Assembly: GCA_934201845.1 (NCBI GenBank)
Contig: CAKPXA010000001.1
Coordinates: 338,851-402,850 of the forward strand
Direction of reading: 5' to 3'
DNA: 64,000 bases
Source: an uncultured Ligilactobacillus sp.
GTDB taxonomy: Bacteria > Bacillota > Bacilli > Lactobacillales > Lactobacillaceae
Shown here: positions 1 to 9,710 of the stretch, one piece after another
Position numbering within the stretch: position 1 is the first letter of the stretch
How the letters are laid out: each line of letters starts with the position of its first letter
The notes under the pieces: model-generated
Database searches by the model: none
Seen by the model: only the letters and a program-made list of their open reading frames with translations
Told to the model about the DNA's origin: nothing
Position numbers and translations under genes: made by a program

Positions 1-314
1 TCATCGTTGATTACGGTCACCCGGTCCTCGAGTCCGTTCAGGACCACGCTGCGCTTCGCCATGTCGGCGAGCCTGGGCTGCAGTTCCACTTCGTAGATTC
101 TGGCACTGCATTTCGGCGTCAGAAAGAGACCGACTGCCCCGTTGCCGGCACACAGGTCGACAATCTTCTGTTCCCTCTTTCTGGCGGGATTCGTAAAGTG
201 TGCGAGAAGCACGGCATCGAGCGAAAACGAGAACACCTCGCTGCTCTGGATGATTCTGATGCCGTTTGCGAAGAGCGCATCAATGCGCTCGTTTTCATGA
301 ATTTCAACGTCCAT
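1..314 (-). CDS. TrmN6/YabB-like tRNA adenine methyltransferase, N-terminal part (cut by window edge)
   Basis: The minus-strand reading frame is open from an ATG at 314 to the window edge, giving about 104 residues. It contains SFSLDAVLLAHF followed by VDLCAGNGAVGLFL, the glycine-rich SAM-binding motif I, and an acidic strand end (YEVELQ). This layout is typical of the YabB/TrmN6 family that methylates adenine in tRNA(Val) (family knowledge). GGAGA lies 7 bases before this ATG; an in-frame ATG at 320 sits too close to it. The catalytic NPPY motif would lie beyond the edge and is not visible. Divergent from plsC. Confidence 0.8.
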   Translation of the reverse strand, partial: MDVEIHENERIDALFANGIRIIQSSEVFSFSLDAVLLAHFTNPARKREQKIVDLCAGNGAVGLFLTPKCSARIYEVELQPRLADMAKRSVVLNGLEDRVTVIND

Positions 315-436
315 TTCCATTCTCCGATTTTCCAAGGATACTTTCCATTATAACATTCAATCATTCGGAAAACTTGTAATTTTCACTGTTTCATCATATC
401 ATTGGGTATGAATAACATTTGAAGGGAAGAAGAAAC

Positions 437-1078
437 GTGTTCTATTCTTTTATCAGGGCGGTTGCCAGATTCATCGTCTTCGTCATCAACGGCAACGCCC
501 GCTATGAAAACAGGGACAAGCTGCCGGAAGGAAACTACATCCTGGTTGCGCCGCACCGCGCCTGGTTTGACATGATCTACTTCGCGCTCGCCGCCTCCCC
601 GAAGAAGTTCTGCTTCATGGCGAAGAAGGAGCTCTTTGAAAATCCAGTGCTGAAATTCATCCTGGTGCATGCCAACGCCTTTCCGGTTGACCGCGGGAAC
701 CCGGGTGCCTCAGCCATCAAGAAGCCTGTGAAGCTGCTGAAGAATTCGGATCTTTCGCTCATCATCTTTCCGTCGGGAACGCGGCACAGCCAGAACCTGA
801 AGGGCGGCGCCGTTTTGATTTCCAAGCTTTCGGGCGTGCCCCTCGTTCCGGTCGTCTATCAGGGACCGGTGACGTTCGGGGACCTCTGCAGGCGCAGGAA
901 GTTGACGGTGCGCTTCGGTGACCCGATCGTGGTTGACCGCAGGATGAAGCTCACTGATGAAAACCAGGAAATGGTTCTGAATCAGATGAATGAAGCCTTC
1001 GAAAGACTTGACCGGGAGATAGACCCCAACTACCATTACGTCGACCCGCATCCGGAGAAGGCTGAAAAACAGCAGTAG
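437..1078 (+). CDS. plsC: 1-acyl-sn-glycerol-3-phosphate acyltransferase family protein
   Basis: Membrane-associated enzyme that would transfer a second acyl chain to lysophosphatidic acid in phospholipid synthesis. The HX4D catalytic motif is present as HRAWFD (about residues 40-45). FPVDRG (82-87) and FPSGTR (111-116) follow, with VPLVPVVYQGP further on. The usual Glu of FPEGTR is Ser here, a variant to note. The 213-residue length fits short PlsC proteins. I chose GTG at 437 because AAGGGAAG stands 7 bases upstream; an in-frame TTG at 419 would leave no ribosome site. Its paralogous substrate range cannot be told from sequence. Confidence 0.85.
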   Translation: MFYSFIRAVARFIVFVINGNARYENRDKLPEGNYILVAPHRAWFDMIYFALAASPKKFCFMAKKELFENPVLKFILVHANAFPVDRGNPGASAIKKPVKLLKNSDLSLIIFPSGTRHSQNLKGGAVLISKLSGVPLVPVVYQGPVTFGDLCRRRKLTVRFGDPIVVDRRMKLTDENQEMVLNQMNEAFERLDREIDPNYHYVDPHPEKAEKQQ

Positions 1079-1196
1079 AACCGGATGTGATTACATGGTC
1101 ATCACTTCATTTCCGAGGTGGTGTCCTTTTTCATCTGCAGCTTGCCGCCTGTACGCTGCGATGAGCTTTTCTCATCCGGAATGCCGCAGACGGTGG

Positions 1197-1202
1197 TATA
1201 AT
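1197..1202 (+). promoter_or_regulatory. -10 box (TATAAT) before the small basic gene
   Basis: A perfect TATAAT lies about 30 bases ahead of the chosen start at 1234. No convincing -35 hexamer stands 16-18 bases upstream, so this is a partial promoter call. Confidence 0.4.
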
Positions 1203-1233
1203 GAGCATGAAAAGAGACAACGAGGTGAACGCA

Positions 1234-1368
1234 ATGGCAGAGATGTCCGAGGCAAAGAAGAGGGCCAACAGGAAGTGGGACGAGAAGAACAAGGAGAAGG
1301 CCAGGAAGTATCAGTACCGTTCCATGGCCAAGTCATACGTCAGGAAGTATGCTGAAGCAGATGATTGA
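1234..1368 (+). CDS. small, very basic protein of unknown function (44 aa)
   Basis: An ATG at 1234 is preceded by GAGGTG at a good distance and opens 44 codons. The product is highly charged (many Lys/Arg, with KRANRKWDEKNKEK near the start) and ends SYVRKYAEADD. It recalls the short SEAQ-KKA-type proteins annotated as hypothetical in Firmicutes and their phages; that resemblance is from memory. An upstream in-frame ATG at 1201 overlaps the TATAAT at 1197-1202, so it is unlikely. The two genes that follow lie on the same strand at close spacing. Confidence 0.5.
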   Translation: MAEMSEAKKRANRKWDEKNKEKARKYQYRSMAKSYVRKYAEADD

Positions 1369-1401
1369 AGAAAGGCTTGAAGAAGGAGAGGTGTGATTTT
1401 C

Positions 1402-1509
1402 ATGGACAGAAGGAGAAAGATCCAGACGCTGACGCTGATGCTGCAGACGGCGGTGCTCGTTTTGCAGCTGACGAACCTTGCAGGCATTCTGCGGGAAAGG
1501 AAGAAGTGA
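1402..1509 (+). CDS. single-pass small membrane protein (35 aa)
   Basis: The ATG at 1402 follows GGAGAGG by about 10 bases. The 35-residue product has a basic start (MDRRRK), a stretch of roughly 20 mostly hydrophobic residues (LTLMLQTAVLVLQLTNLAG) and a basic end (RERKK), so it is probably a one-helix membrane peptide. Its stop is 1 base before the ATG of the DUF1810 gene, which suggests translational coupling. Function unknown; no toxin or leader family was recognised. Confidence 0.45.
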   Translation: MDRRRKIQTLTLMLQTAVLVLQLTNLAGILRERKK

Positions 1510-1510
1510 C

Positions 1511-1957
1511 ATGGACCGGTATGATCTGGAACGGTTCAGGAAGGCCCAGGCCGCTAACTACGGGGATGCGGTCGAGGAGCTCCGGCAGGGATGGAAGAGA
1601 ACGCACTGGATGTGGTATGTCTTTCCGCAGCTGAAGGCTCTCGGTCGCAGCGAAACCGCTGCATTTTACGGCATCGGAGGCATAGGCGAGGCCTGCGCCT
1701 ATCTTGAGGACGGAATCCTTGGTCCCAGGCTTGTCGCCGTCTCCAGGCTCCTGCTGGAGACTGAAGACACGAATCCGCGCCGCGTGATGGGCTATCCCGA
1801 CTGCCTCAAGCTCAAGTCGTCGATGACGCTCTTTGAAAATGCAGCGCAGCGCATTCAGGACGGCGAGGCGGAGGAAGTCTTCGCTTCGGTCCTCTCGCGC
1901 TTCTATCACGGCAGACGCGATGAGGAAACGCTGAAGCTGTTAAGGAAAGAAGCTTGA
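1511..1957 (+). CDS. DUF1810 family protein
   Basis: 148 residues that match the DUF1810 pattern: an N-terminal YDLERFRKAQ, then THWMWYVFPQLKALGRS, EACAYLEDGILGPRL, and a C-terminal half with TLFENAAQ. The family is a small cytosolic alpha-helical protein of unknown biochemical role. AAGGAAG precedes the ATG at 1511, inside the end of the upstream small gene. Its stop codon overlaps the -35 box of the next transcription unit. Confidence 0.85.
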   Translation: MDRYDLERFRKAQAANYGDAVEELRQGWKRTHWMWYVFPQLKALGRSETAAFYGIGGIGEACAYLEDGILGPRLVAVSRLLLETEDTNPRRVMGYPDCLKLKSSMTLFENAAQRIQDGEAEEVFASVLSRFYHGRRDEETLKLLRKEA

Positions 1958-1982
1958 CATCGTTTTTGATATCTAGTACACT
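1954..1982 (+). promoter_or_regulatory. promoter of the T-box/hisS-aspS unit
   Basis: TTGACA (1954-1959), a 17-base spacer and TACACT (1977-1982) form a near-consensus sigma-A promoter. Transcription would begin near 1989 and include the complete T-box leader. Confidence 0.75.
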
Positions 1983-1987
1983 GTATT

Positions 1988-2206
1988 TGAATAATGAACC
2001 GGTGAAAAAGAGGAGTAGAAGGGGAAGACCGCAAAGAGAGTGGACGGATGCTGAGAAGTCCAACGGTCCGGTCCTTCGAAAGACACTTTTGAGGTGTGCC
2101 TGAGGAAGGCACCGCGACATGGCGCGTTATCCCCGAGTTAAAAGCCAAGGTGGTACCGTGCTTATGCGCCCTTGTCAATCAGTGATGGTTGACGGGGCTT
2201 TTTTGT
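1988..2206 (+). promoter_or_regulatory. T-box riboswitch leader upstream of hisS
   Basis: The leader carries the conserved T-box core AAGGTGGTACCGTG (2147-2160). It is followed by a rho-independent terminator: GCCC and GTCAA arms pair with TTGAC and GGGC between about 2168 and 2198, and end in a T run. Uncharged tRNA binding would favour the antiterminator and let transcription reach hisS. The gene downstream implies tRNA(His). A CAC triplet at 2084-2086 in the Stem I region is a candidate specifier, but I have not modelled the fold. Confidence 0.85.
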
Positions 2207-2233
2207 TACCGGAAGAAAGCAGGAGGAATGAAC

Positions 2234-3511
2234 ATGAAATACCAGCGTCCAAAGGGAACGGCCGACATTCTGCCGGGCGAGTCCGAAAAGTGGCAGTTTG
2301 TTGAGAAAAAGGCCCGCGAACTGTTCAGAAAGTTCCGTTATCAGGAAATGAGAACGCCGATCTTTGAAAGCTTTGAGGTCTTCTCACGTACGTCGGGCGA
2401 GACGTCCGACATCGTGACGAAGGAAATGTACGACTTCTTCGACAAGGGCGACCGTCACATCACGCTGCGTCCGGAGGGAACGGCCGGCGTCGTCAGAAGC
2501 TATGTCGAAAACAAGCTTTACGGACCGGAAGTCCAGAAGCCGTTCAAGACATACTACATCGGACCGATGTTCCGCTATGAGCGTCCGCAGGCAGGACGTT
2601 TCCGCGAGTTCCATCAGATTGGCGTCGAGGCATTCGGCGTTGACAATCCGACGCTTGACGTGGAAGTCATCTCGATGGCAATCGAGCTTTTGAAGAGCTT
2701 CGGCCTGAACAGCCTGAAGCTTGCGCTGAACACGCTTGGCGACAATGAATCGCGTGCCGCCTACCGTCAGGCGCTGATTGACTATCTGGAACCGTTTGAG
2801 GAACAGCTTTCCGACGACTCGAAGGAACGTCTGCACAAGAACCCGCTGCGCGTCCTTGACTCCAAGGATGCAGGAGACCAGAAGATCGTCGAGGGAGCGC
2901 CGTCCATCCTGGACTACCTTACGGATGACGCAAGGAAGCACTTCGAGACGGTGAGGGAACTGCTTGACACGCTCGGCATTGAATACGAAATCGACCCGAA
3001 CATGGTCCGCGGACTTGACTACTACAACCACACCATCTTTGAAATCATGAGCGATTCCAAGGTGTTCGGCGGCAAGTGGACGACGGTCTGCGCCGGCGGC
3101 CGCTACAACGGCCTCGTTGAGCAGCTCGGCGGTCCGGAGACGCCGGGCATCGGCTTCGCTCTCGGTGTTGAGCGTCTGCTGCTCATCCTCGAGGCGGAGG
3201 ACGATGCATTTGACATCGACAACAGCCTCGACGTTTACGTTGTCGGAATCGGCGAGAGCACGAACGCCGAAACGCTCAGACTGGTCATGTCCCTCAGGCG
3301 TCAGGGCCTCAGCGCCGACCGCGACTACCTCGGCCGCAAGCCGAAGGCGCAGTTCAAGTCGGCAAGCAAGCTCGGCGCGAAGTACACGCTGACTGTCGGC
3401 GAGACCGAACTCGCCGAGGGCAGGGCCAACCTGAAGAACATGGAAACCGGTGAGGAAGTCAGCGTCTCATTGAACGACATCCATGCAGATTTTACGGGAC
3501 TCGCAAAATAG
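2234..3511 (+). CDS. hisS: histidine--tRNA ligase
   Basis: Charges tRNA(His) with histidine in the cytosol. This is a class II synthetase of 425 residues, the usual length. It opens with [10 protein letters not shown], and carries RPEGTAG, motif 2 ([17 protein letters not shown]), the histidine-A signature [21 protein letters not shown] and a C-terminal anticodon-binding domain. The second ATG of the pair (2234) is chosen because AGGAGG lies 7 bases ahead of it. It is controlled by the T-box leader and is followed 18 bases later by aspS, probably in one operon. Confidence 0.97.
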   Translation: MKYQRPKGTADILPGESEKWQFVEKKARELFRKFRYQEMRTPIFESFEVFSRTSGETSDIVTKEMYDFFDKGDRHITLRPEGTAGVVRSYVENKLYGPEVQKPFKTYYIGPMFRYERPQAGRFREFHQIGVEAFGVDNPTLDVEVISMAIELLKSFGLNSLKLALNTLGDNESRAAYRQALIDYLEPFEEQLSDDSKERLHKNPLRVLDSKDAGDQKIVEGAPSILDYLTDDARKHFETVRELLDTLGIEYEIDPNMVRGLDYYNHTIFEIMSDSKVFGGKWTTVCAGGRYNGLVEQLGGPETPGIGFALGVERLLLILEAEDDAFDIDNSLDVYVVGIGESTNAETLRLVMSLRRQGLSADRDYLGRKPKAQFKSASKLGAKYTLTVGETELAEGRANLKNMETGEEVSVSLNDIHADFTGLAK

Positions 3512-3529
3512 GAAAGGAAGATTATTGAA

Positions 3530-5293
3530 ATGAAGCGAACAACATATGCCGGCCTGGTTGACGAGAAGTATCTCGGACAGGAAGTGGTCCTCAAGGGCTG
3601 GGTTCAGAAGAGCCGCAACCTGGGCAATCTGATTTTCGTCGACCTCCGCGACCGCGAGGGTATCGTGCAGCTTGTCTTCAGCCACGAGATCTCCGAAGAG
3701 GCCTTTGCCACGGCCGAGACGCTCAGGGGCGAATACGTGATCGAGGCAAGGGGCAAGGTCGTCAGCCGCGCGGACAACGCCGTCAACCCGAACATGAAAA
3801 CAGGGAAGATTGAAGTCGAGACGTTCGAAGTCACGGTCCTGAACGAGGCGAAGACAACGCCGTTTGGCATCGAGGACAACACGACGGCAACTGACGAGAC
3901 ACGCCTGCGCTACCGCTACCTGGACCTCCGCCGTCCGGAAATGCAGCGCTCGCTCATGATCAGGAACCGTATCACCCAGGCCGTTCACCGCTATCTGGAT
4001 GAGAACCACTTCCTTGACATCGAGACACCGTACCTGACACGTTCGACTCCGGAAGGCGCCCGCGACTATCTGGTGCCTTCCCGCGTCTATCCGGGTCATT
4101 TCTACGCTCTGCCACAGTCACCGCAGCTCTTCAAGCAGCTGCTGATGGGTGCGGGCTATGACCGCTACTACCAGATTGCCCGCTGCTTCCGTGACGAGGA
4201 TCTCCGTGGCGACCGCCAGCCTGAATTTACCCAGATCGACATGGAAATGTCCTTCATGACGGCGGATGAAATCCGTGAAATGACGGAAGGACTGCTGAAG
4301 GCAGTCATGAAGGAGACGCTCGGCGTCGAGCTTGAGACGCCGATCAGGCAGATCACCTGGAACGAGGCCATGGACCGCTTCGGTTCCGACAAGCCGGACA
4401 TCCGCTTCGGCATGGAACTGAAGAACATGGCAGACGTCGTCAGGGGTGCAGGCTTCAAGGTCTTTGACTCCGCCCTTGAAAACGGCGGCCAGGTCAAGGC
4501 CGTCTGCGTTCCCGGCGGCGCCGACAAGTACTCGCGCAAGAAGATCGAGGAAAAGCAGGACTACATCAAGCGCTTCGGTGCCAGGGGCCTGGCCTGGATG
4601 AAGGTCACGGACGAAGGGCTCGCCGGCCCTGTTGCCAAGTTCTTCAAGGAAAGGGAAGCGGAAGTGAAGGAGGCCGCCGGTGCCAAGACCGGTGACCTGC
4701 TCCTGTTCGTTGCCGACAGCAGCAAGGTTGTCGCTGACTCCCTCGGCTATCTGCGCGTCTCAATCGCCAGGGAACTTGACATGATTGATGAATCACAGTT
4801 TGCGTTCATCTGGGTCGTTGACTGGCCTCTGTTCGAGTACAGCGAGGAATTCGGCCGCTACATCGCCGCCCATCATCCGTTCACGATGCCAAACGAAGAG
4901 GACCTCGGCCTGCTTGAGACTGATCCGCACAAGTGCCATGCCCAGAGCTACGACATCGTCCTCAACGGCTACGAGCTCGGCGGCGGTTCCATTCGTATCC
5001 ACCGCAGGGACATCCAGGAGAAGATGTTCAAGGCCCTCGGCTTCACGAAGGAAAGTGCAGAGGCCCAGTTCGGCTGGTTCATGGAAGCTCTTGACTACGG
5101 CTTCCCGCCACACGGCGGACTGGCCCTTGGCCTCGACCGCTTTGCAATGCTCCTTGCCGGTAAGGACAACATCCGCGAAGTCATCGCCTTCCCGAAGAAC
5201 TCCAAGGCTTCCGAGCCGCTTACCAACGCCCCGAGCATGGTCGCTCCAAAGCAGCTTGAAGAACTTTATCTGAAGACTGAAACAAGGGAATAG
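3530..5293 (+). CDS. aspS: aspartate--tRNA ligase
   Basis: Class II synthetase of 587 residues that charges tRNA(Asp). Domains in order: N-terminal OB-fold anticodon-binding domain (about 1-110), catalytic motifs [16 protein letters not shown], the bacterial GAD insertion (about 300-410), and the C-terminal motifs [13 protein letters not shown] and [12 protein letters not shown]. It ends at a strong terminator. The hisS-aspS pairing is a standard Firmicute arrangement, so histidine starvation sensed by the T-box would affect both genes. Confidence 0.97.
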   Translation: MKRTTYAGLVDEKYLGQEVVLKGWVQKSRNLGNLIFVDLRDREGIVQLVFSHEISEEAFATAETLRGEYVIEARGKVVSRADNAVNPNMKTGKIEVETFEVTVLNEAKTTPFGIEDNTTATDETRLRYRYLDLRRPEMQRSLMIRNRITQAVHRYLDENHFLDIETPYLTRSTPEGARDYLVPSRVYPGHFYALPQSPQLFKQLLMGAGYDRYYQIARCFRDEDLRGDRQPEFTQIDMEMSFMTADEIREMTEGLLKAVMKETLGVELETPIRQITWNEAMDRFGSDKPDIRFGMELKNMADVVRGAGFKVFDSALENGGQVKAVCVPGGADKYSRKKIEEKQDYIKRFGARGLAWMKVTDEGLAGPVAKFFKEREAEVKEAAGAKTGDLLLFVADSSKVVADSLGYLRVSIARELDMIDESQFAFIWVVDWPLFEYSEEFGRYIAAHHPFTMPNEEDLGLLETDPHKCHAQSYDIVLNGYELGGGSIRIHRRDIQEKMFKALGFTKESAEAQFGWFMEALDYGFPPHGGLALGLDRFAMLLAGKDNIREVIAFPKNSKASEPLTNAPSMVAPKQLEELYLKTETRE

Positions 5294-5305
5294 AATGTGC
5301 AGAAA

Positions 5306-5352
5306 ACAGCCGCACCCCTGATTGACGGGGATGCGGCTGTTCTTGTGTTTTC
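5306..5352 (+). terminator. rho-independent terminator after aspS
   Basis: The arms ACAGCCGCA-CCCC and GGGG-(A)TGCGGCTGT enclose an 8-base loop (5306-5340) and are followed by a T-rich tail. Confidence 0.85.
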
Positions 5353-5483
5353 TTTGGCAGCAGAAGTGGTAGTTCAGGCCCGATTCCGGCGAAAAACCGC
5401 CACTTTGTCCACGGCTCGCCGCCTTGGCTGAGACGAGCGGGAGAAAATCCTGGATTTGTCCGTAAAATTCTTCGTTCGTACTG

Positions 5484-5514
5484 AAAAAACGCCTCACCAC
5501 CTGTGTGAAGCGTT
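5484..5514 (-). terminator. rho-independent terminator after the amidase gene
   Basis: Read on the minus strand, AACGCTTCAC pairs with GTGAGGCGTT (one G-U) at 5514-5488 and a T run follows. It lies just past the stop of the amidase gene. Confidence 0.75.
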
Positions 5515-5518
5515 TCTG

Positions 5519-6397
5519 TCACTTGTTCTCGATGTATGTCTTCAGGCCCTTGACCACGTCGCTCATGGCCTCGCTGCGGTAGCTCGGGTCAGAGATGCTC
5601 TCGAAGTCCTTCTGGGTGTTGATGTAGCCCATTTCAAGCAGTACGGCCGGCTGGGTGTTGTCGCGGATGACGAGGAAGTCGCCCTTGTCGACGCCGCGGT
5701 TCTCGAGACCGAGGGCGCCGAAGCTCCTGTTGAGGCAGCGGGCGAGTTCATAGGACTTGCCCGAATGATAGTAGTAGGTAGTGAAGCCGGAGGCGGCGTT
5801 CGGCTGGTCGCAGGAGTCGATGTGGATGCTGATGAAGGCGTCGGCGTGAACCTGCTGGGCCAGGACGGGTCTTGAGGACAGGCTGACCGTCTTGTCGGTC
5901 GAGCGTGTCATGTAGACCTTGGCGCCCGCTTCTTCAAGTTTTTTCTGCAGATCCTGTGCGAAGAGGAGGGTGTACTTCTTCTCCTTCTTGTTCCTGATGG
6001 ACAGGGCGCCGGAGTCGGCGCCGCCGTGGCCGGCATCGACGACGATGGTTGCGCTGCCCAGGCTGCTGACCGGATTGGTGTAGCCGTCTGCAATCATCCA
6101 GTCGGCGATCCAGCCTGTCTTGCCGTCGTCAGTTCTGACATGAAGCCAGTGGTACTTCTTCGAGAAGACGGTCAGACGCTGGTCCTTCTTCAGAAAGCCC
6201 TCCTGCCTGTACTCGATGCCGGGTCCCGACTTCAGCACGGCGTCGCTCGTTTCAACGACTATCTGGTCCATGTAGCTCTGTGTCCGGTAGCCCAGGATGA
6301 ATCCCAGTCCGAGGATGAGCAGTGCCAGTACGATGTTGCTTCCGGAGAGCAGCGGCCGCTTCTTCGGCCTTGATCTTCTTTGATTTTGGGTAGTCAA
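5519..6397 (-). CDS. SH3b and amidase_3 domain N-acetylmuramoyl-L-alanine amidase
   Basis: A secreted or membrane-anchored cell-wall hydrolase that would cut the amide bond between muramic acid and the stem peptide. It has a basic cytosolic start, one membrane segment (about residues 21-37), a bacterial SH3 domain (about 45-95, GPGIEYRQ to GWIADWM) and a zinc amidase_3 domain. Visible amidase motifs are VDAGHGGADSGA (first His), SIHID (second His) and the catalytic LLEMGYI (Glu). The TTG at 6397 is preferred because a minus-strand TATAAT (6441-6436) overlaps the longer start option at 6436 and GAAAGGAAAG lies upstream. 292 residues. Confidence 0.9.
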   Translation of the reverse strand: MTTQNQRRSRPKKRPLLSGSNIVLALLILGLGFILGYRTQSYMDQIVVETSDAVLKSGPGIEYRQEGFLKKDQRLTVFSKKYHWLHVRTDDGKTGWIADWMIADGYTNPVSSLGSATIVVDAGHGGADSGALSIRNKKEKKYTLLFAQDLQKKLEEAGAKVYMTRSTDKTVSLSSRPVLAQQVHADAFISIHIDSCDQPNAASGFTTYYYHSGKSYELARCLNRSFGALGLENRGVDKGDFLVIRDNTQPAVLLEMGYINTQKDFESISDPSYRSEAMSDVVKGLKTYIENK

Positions 6398-6505
6398 CGG
6401 AATTTCTTTCCTTTCTTCGTGTATCAACATTGTCAATTATAACAATAGTTTGTCCGGTTTTAAAAGGTAATTGGAAAAAATCTCAGAATATCCCCCGGAA
6501 GTTCG

Positions 6506-6534
6506 TTGCATTGCCGTCGCAGAACGTGCATACT
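6506..6534 (+). promoter_or_regulatory. promoter of the phosphoglycerate-mutase-like gene
   Basis: TTGCAT (6506-6511), 17 bases, CATACT (6529-6534); the gene starts 34 bases downstream. Confidence 0.55.
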
Positions 6535-6567
6535 GAAAGCAGATGACTGACTTTGAGGTGATTTACA

Positions 6568-7185
6568 ATGAAGAAGAAACTGTATCTGGTGCGTCACGGA
6601 CAGACGCTTTTCAATGAGCTGCACATGACCCAGGGCTGGTGCGACTCGCCATTGACGGAACTCGGGAAGAGGCAGGCGGACGAAGCCGGCCGTTCGCTGC
6701 GAAACGTCGACTTCTCGGCTGTCTACACGTCAACTTCCGAGCGGACGTCGGACACGGCGGAACGCATTACGGACAAGCCGTATACAAGGCTGAAGGACCT
6801 GAAGGAGATGTTCTTCGGACTCTATGAGGCCCAGCGCGAGTTCACGCAGCCGAAGAACTGGTTCATTGAAAATACAGAGGCCTTCGTGCCGTACGGCGGT
6901 GAATCCGTGCAGGAGATGGCGGAAAGATTCGAGAACTGCGTTGAGGCGATCATGAGAGAAGACAACGGGGAGAACATCCTGATCGTCTCGCACGGCTGCA
7001 CGATCGGCACCTTCATTGACCGCTGGGCTCCGGACACGATGCAGCTTCTGAGAAACCAGCACGGAATCCCGAACTGCGGCATTGCCGTGTTCGAGTACGA
7101 TACGGAGACGGGCAGGTTCGTGCTGGAGAATCTGGTGGATCCGATGCGCTGGGGACACAAGGAAGATGACGACGTGCAGCTCTGA
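6568..7185 (+). CDS. histidine phosphatase (phosphoglycerate mutase) family protein
   Basis: 205 residues of the two-histidine phosphatase superfamily. The phosphoacceptor motif LVRHGQT is at the N-terminus (His about 10). ERTSDTAE and a general-acid Glu region (EMFFGLYE) follow, with the second histidine motif VSHGCT about two thirds along. Such small single-domain members in lactobacilli are mostly phosphatases rather than glycolytic mutases, and the true substrate cannot be assigned. It has its own promoter and stands alone. Confidence 0.85.
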   Translation: MKKKLYLVRHGQTLFNELHMTQGWCDSPLTELGKRQADEAGRSLRNVDFSAVYTSTSERTSDTAERITDKPYTRLKDLKEMFFGLYEAQREFTQPKNWFIENTEAFVPYGGESVQEMAERFENCVEAIMREDNGENILIVSHGCTIGTFIDRWAPDTMQLLRNQHGIPNCGIAVFEYDTETGRFVLENLVDPMRWGHKEDDDVQL

Positions 7186-7222
7186 ATTTGACAAAAATGT
7201 GATGCGTTTTTGAAAAAGCCGT

Positions 7223-7251
7223 TTGAAAGCACGTGGAATTAATGGTATCAT
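7223..7251 (+). promoter_or_regulatory. promoter of pyrH
   Basis: TTGAAA (7223-7228), 17 bases, TATCAT (7246-7251). The start codon of pyrH is 45 bases further on. Confidence 0.6.
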
Positions 7252-7289
7252 ATTTTAGAATGATAATGAAACAAGATTCAGGAGGATAA

Positions 7290-8015
<726 letters not shown>

Positions 8016-8032
8016 TCCAGTCAGTGACTGTG

Positions 8033-8057
8033 GGCCGGGAATGCTCCCGGCCTTTTT
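8033..8057 (+). terminator. rho-independent terminator after pyrH
   Basis: GGCCGGGA pairs exactly with TCCCGGCC around a four-base loop and is followed by five T. Confidence 0.9.
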
Positions 8058-8119
8058 AGTGCTGTTTTCGGAAAGTGCAAAGATATTGTTAAGTTTGCCG
8101 CTTCCACGTCAGATTACTT

Positions 8120-8262
8120 TTGACAAATTTACTTTCGTTAGATAACATAGTATTTGGTAGAACCCTGTAGTCAGCAAGGACTTCGGGGCACGGCCGCCGG
8201 AATGAGGCGGTGCGTTACATATTCTGCCGGCGTGATCCGGCATCAGGAAGGAAGATAGGACA
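8120..8262 (+). promoter_or_regulatory. promoter and structured 5' leader of frr
   Basis: TTGACA (8120-8125), 17 bases, TAACAT (8143-8148) give a good promoter about 115 bases ahead of frr. The leader can form two G+C-rich hairpins: a bulged GCAC/CCGCC with GGCGGTGC near 8190-8215, and TGCCGG with CCGGCA near 8224-8241. The second ends about 15 bases before the GGAAGGAAG ribosome site. No known riboswitch family was recognised. Confidence 0.55.
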
Positions 8263-8823
8263 ATGGCTGTTAGTTCAGAATTAGTTAAATATCAGGAAAA
8301 GATGGAGAAGGCGGAAGCTGCGCTGCAGCACGAACTCGGCGGCATCCGCGCCGGCGTTGCCAATGCCAGCCTGCTCAACCGCGTGATGGTGGAATACTAC
8401 GGTGCACCGACGCCGCTCAACCAGATGGCACAGATTTCCGTTCCGGAGGCTCGTGTCCTGATGGTTACGCCATACGACAAGTCATCGCTCAAGGATGTCG
8501 AACATGCCCTGCTTGCGTCTGATCTCGGCCTTACGCCGATGAACGACGGCAGCGCAATCCGTCTCGTCATCCCGCAGCTTACGGAGGAACGCAGAAAGGA
8601 ACTTGCCAAGCAGGTCCGCGCGGCTTCCGAAAAGGGCAAGGTTGCAGTCCGTAACGTCCGCCGCGAAATGATGGATGCACTGAAGAAGGCACAGAAGAAC
8701 GGCGACATGAGCGAGGACACGCTTCATGACCTTGAGGACGAGGCTCAGAAGATCACTGATGCCTCAATCAAGAACATTGACGGCATCACCGCTGCCAAGG
8801 AAAAGGAAATTCTGGCAGAGTAG
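8263..8823 (+). CDS. frr: ribosome recycling factor
   Basis: Releases the 50S subunit with EF-G after termination. The 186-residue length is standard. Hallmarks are the N-terminal coiled-coil arm, [32 protein letters not shown], and the C-terminal NIRRE-type stretch [19 protein letters not shown]. It precedes uppS-cdsA-rseP-proS on the same strand, and has its own promoter with a long leader. Confidence 0.96.
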   Translation: MAVSSELVKYQEKMEKAEAALQHELGGIRAGVANASLLNRVMVEYYGAPTPLNQMAQISVPEARVLMVTPYDKSSLKDVEHALLASDLGLTPMNDGSAIRLVIPQLTEERRKELAKQVRAASEKGKVAVRNVRREMMDALKKAQKNGDMSEDTLHDLEDEAQKITDASIKNIDGITAAKEKEILAE

Positions 8824-8830
8824 AAACAGA

Positions 8831-8890
8831 TGACGATAACGGGGCAAGAGTCGCAACGGCATTTCTGCGTCTGACGGTCCCGTTATTGTT
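8831..8890 (+). other. stem-loop between frr and uppS
   Basis: ATAACGGG and CCCGTTAT could pair across about 40 bases, which could attenuate between frr and uppS. There is no strong T run, so termination is uncertain. Confidence 0.35.
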
Positions 8891-8921
8891 GTATCTGCCA
8901 AGATACGGAGGAATGAGCAAG

Positions 8922-9710
8922 ATGTTTTCGAAACTGTTCAAGACTAATTCCGGAAGCGGAGCCGAGGAGGTTTCGCTGGATGAGAACCGGATTCCGACGC
9001 ACATTGCCATCATCATGGACGGCAACGGCCGCTGGGCCAAAAAGAGGCACATGCCCCGCGTCGCCGGACACAGGCAGGGAATGGAGACTGTCAAGGAAAT
9101 CACGAAGGCGGCGAGCGGACTCGGCGTGAAGGTGCTGACGCTCTATGCCTTCTCGACCGAGAACTGGAAACGCCCCGAATCCGAGGTCAGCTTTCTGATG
9201 GACCTTCCTTCAAGGTTCTTTGACACATTCGTGCCGGAACTGATTGAGAACAACGTCAGGGTGAACGTGATGGGCTATGTCGACCGTCTTCCCGAAAAGA
9301 CGCAGAAGGCCGTGCGCGATGCAATCGAACAGACGAAGGACTGCACGGGAATGGTGCTGAACTTCGCCCTGAACTACGGCGGCCGGGCGGAAATCGTCAC
9401 CGGCGTCAGGGAAATCGCGCGCAAAGTCCGCGACGGCGAGCTTTCCGTCGACGACATCAGTGAGGAGACGGTCAGCGCCAGTCTGATGACAGTGGCCGTT
9501 TCACCGTATGACGACCCCGAGCTTCTGATTCGTACGAGCGGAGAGGAGCGCATCTCGAACTTCCTGTTGTGGCAGCTTGCCTACAGCGAAATGGTCTTCA
9601 CCGACGTTTTATGGCCGGACTACTCACCGGCCGATCTGGCGGAGGACATCAGTAAATTTCAACAACGCGACCGCCGTTTCGGCGGCCTTGACGAGGAGGA
9701 CAATAAATAA
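8922..9710 (+). CDS. uppS: undecaprenyl diphosphate synthase (cis-prenyltransferase)
   Basis: Builds the C55 lipid carrier for cell-wall precursors from farnesyl diphosphate and IPP; the IPP comes from the mevalonate operon later in this window. The catalytic IAIIMDGNGRWAKKR is near the N-terminus, followed by LTLYAFSTENWKRP, and LIRTSGEERISNFLLWQLAYSE near the end. The start could be ATG 8922 (10 bases after GGAGG) or ATG 8913 (1 base after it); the first is preferred. The stop overlaps the cdsA start by one base (TAATG). Confidence 0.93.
   Translation: MFSKLFKTNSGSGAEEVSLDENRIPTHIAIIMDGNGRWAKKRHMPRVAGHRQGMETVKEITKAASGLGVKVLTLYAFSTENWKRPESEVSFLMDLPSRFFDTFVPELIENNVRVNVMGYVDRLPEKTQKAVRDAIEQTKDCTGMVLNFALNYGGRAEIVTGVREIARKVRDGELSVDDISEETVSASLMTVAVSPYDDPELLIRTSGEERISNFLLWQLAYSEMVFTDVLWPDYSPADLAEDISKFQQRDRRFGGLDEEDNK

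Noticed and set aside
5400..5480. Possible short gene between aspS and the amidase terminator
   Set aside because: No start with a ribosome site; the frames are short and shared with terminator arms.
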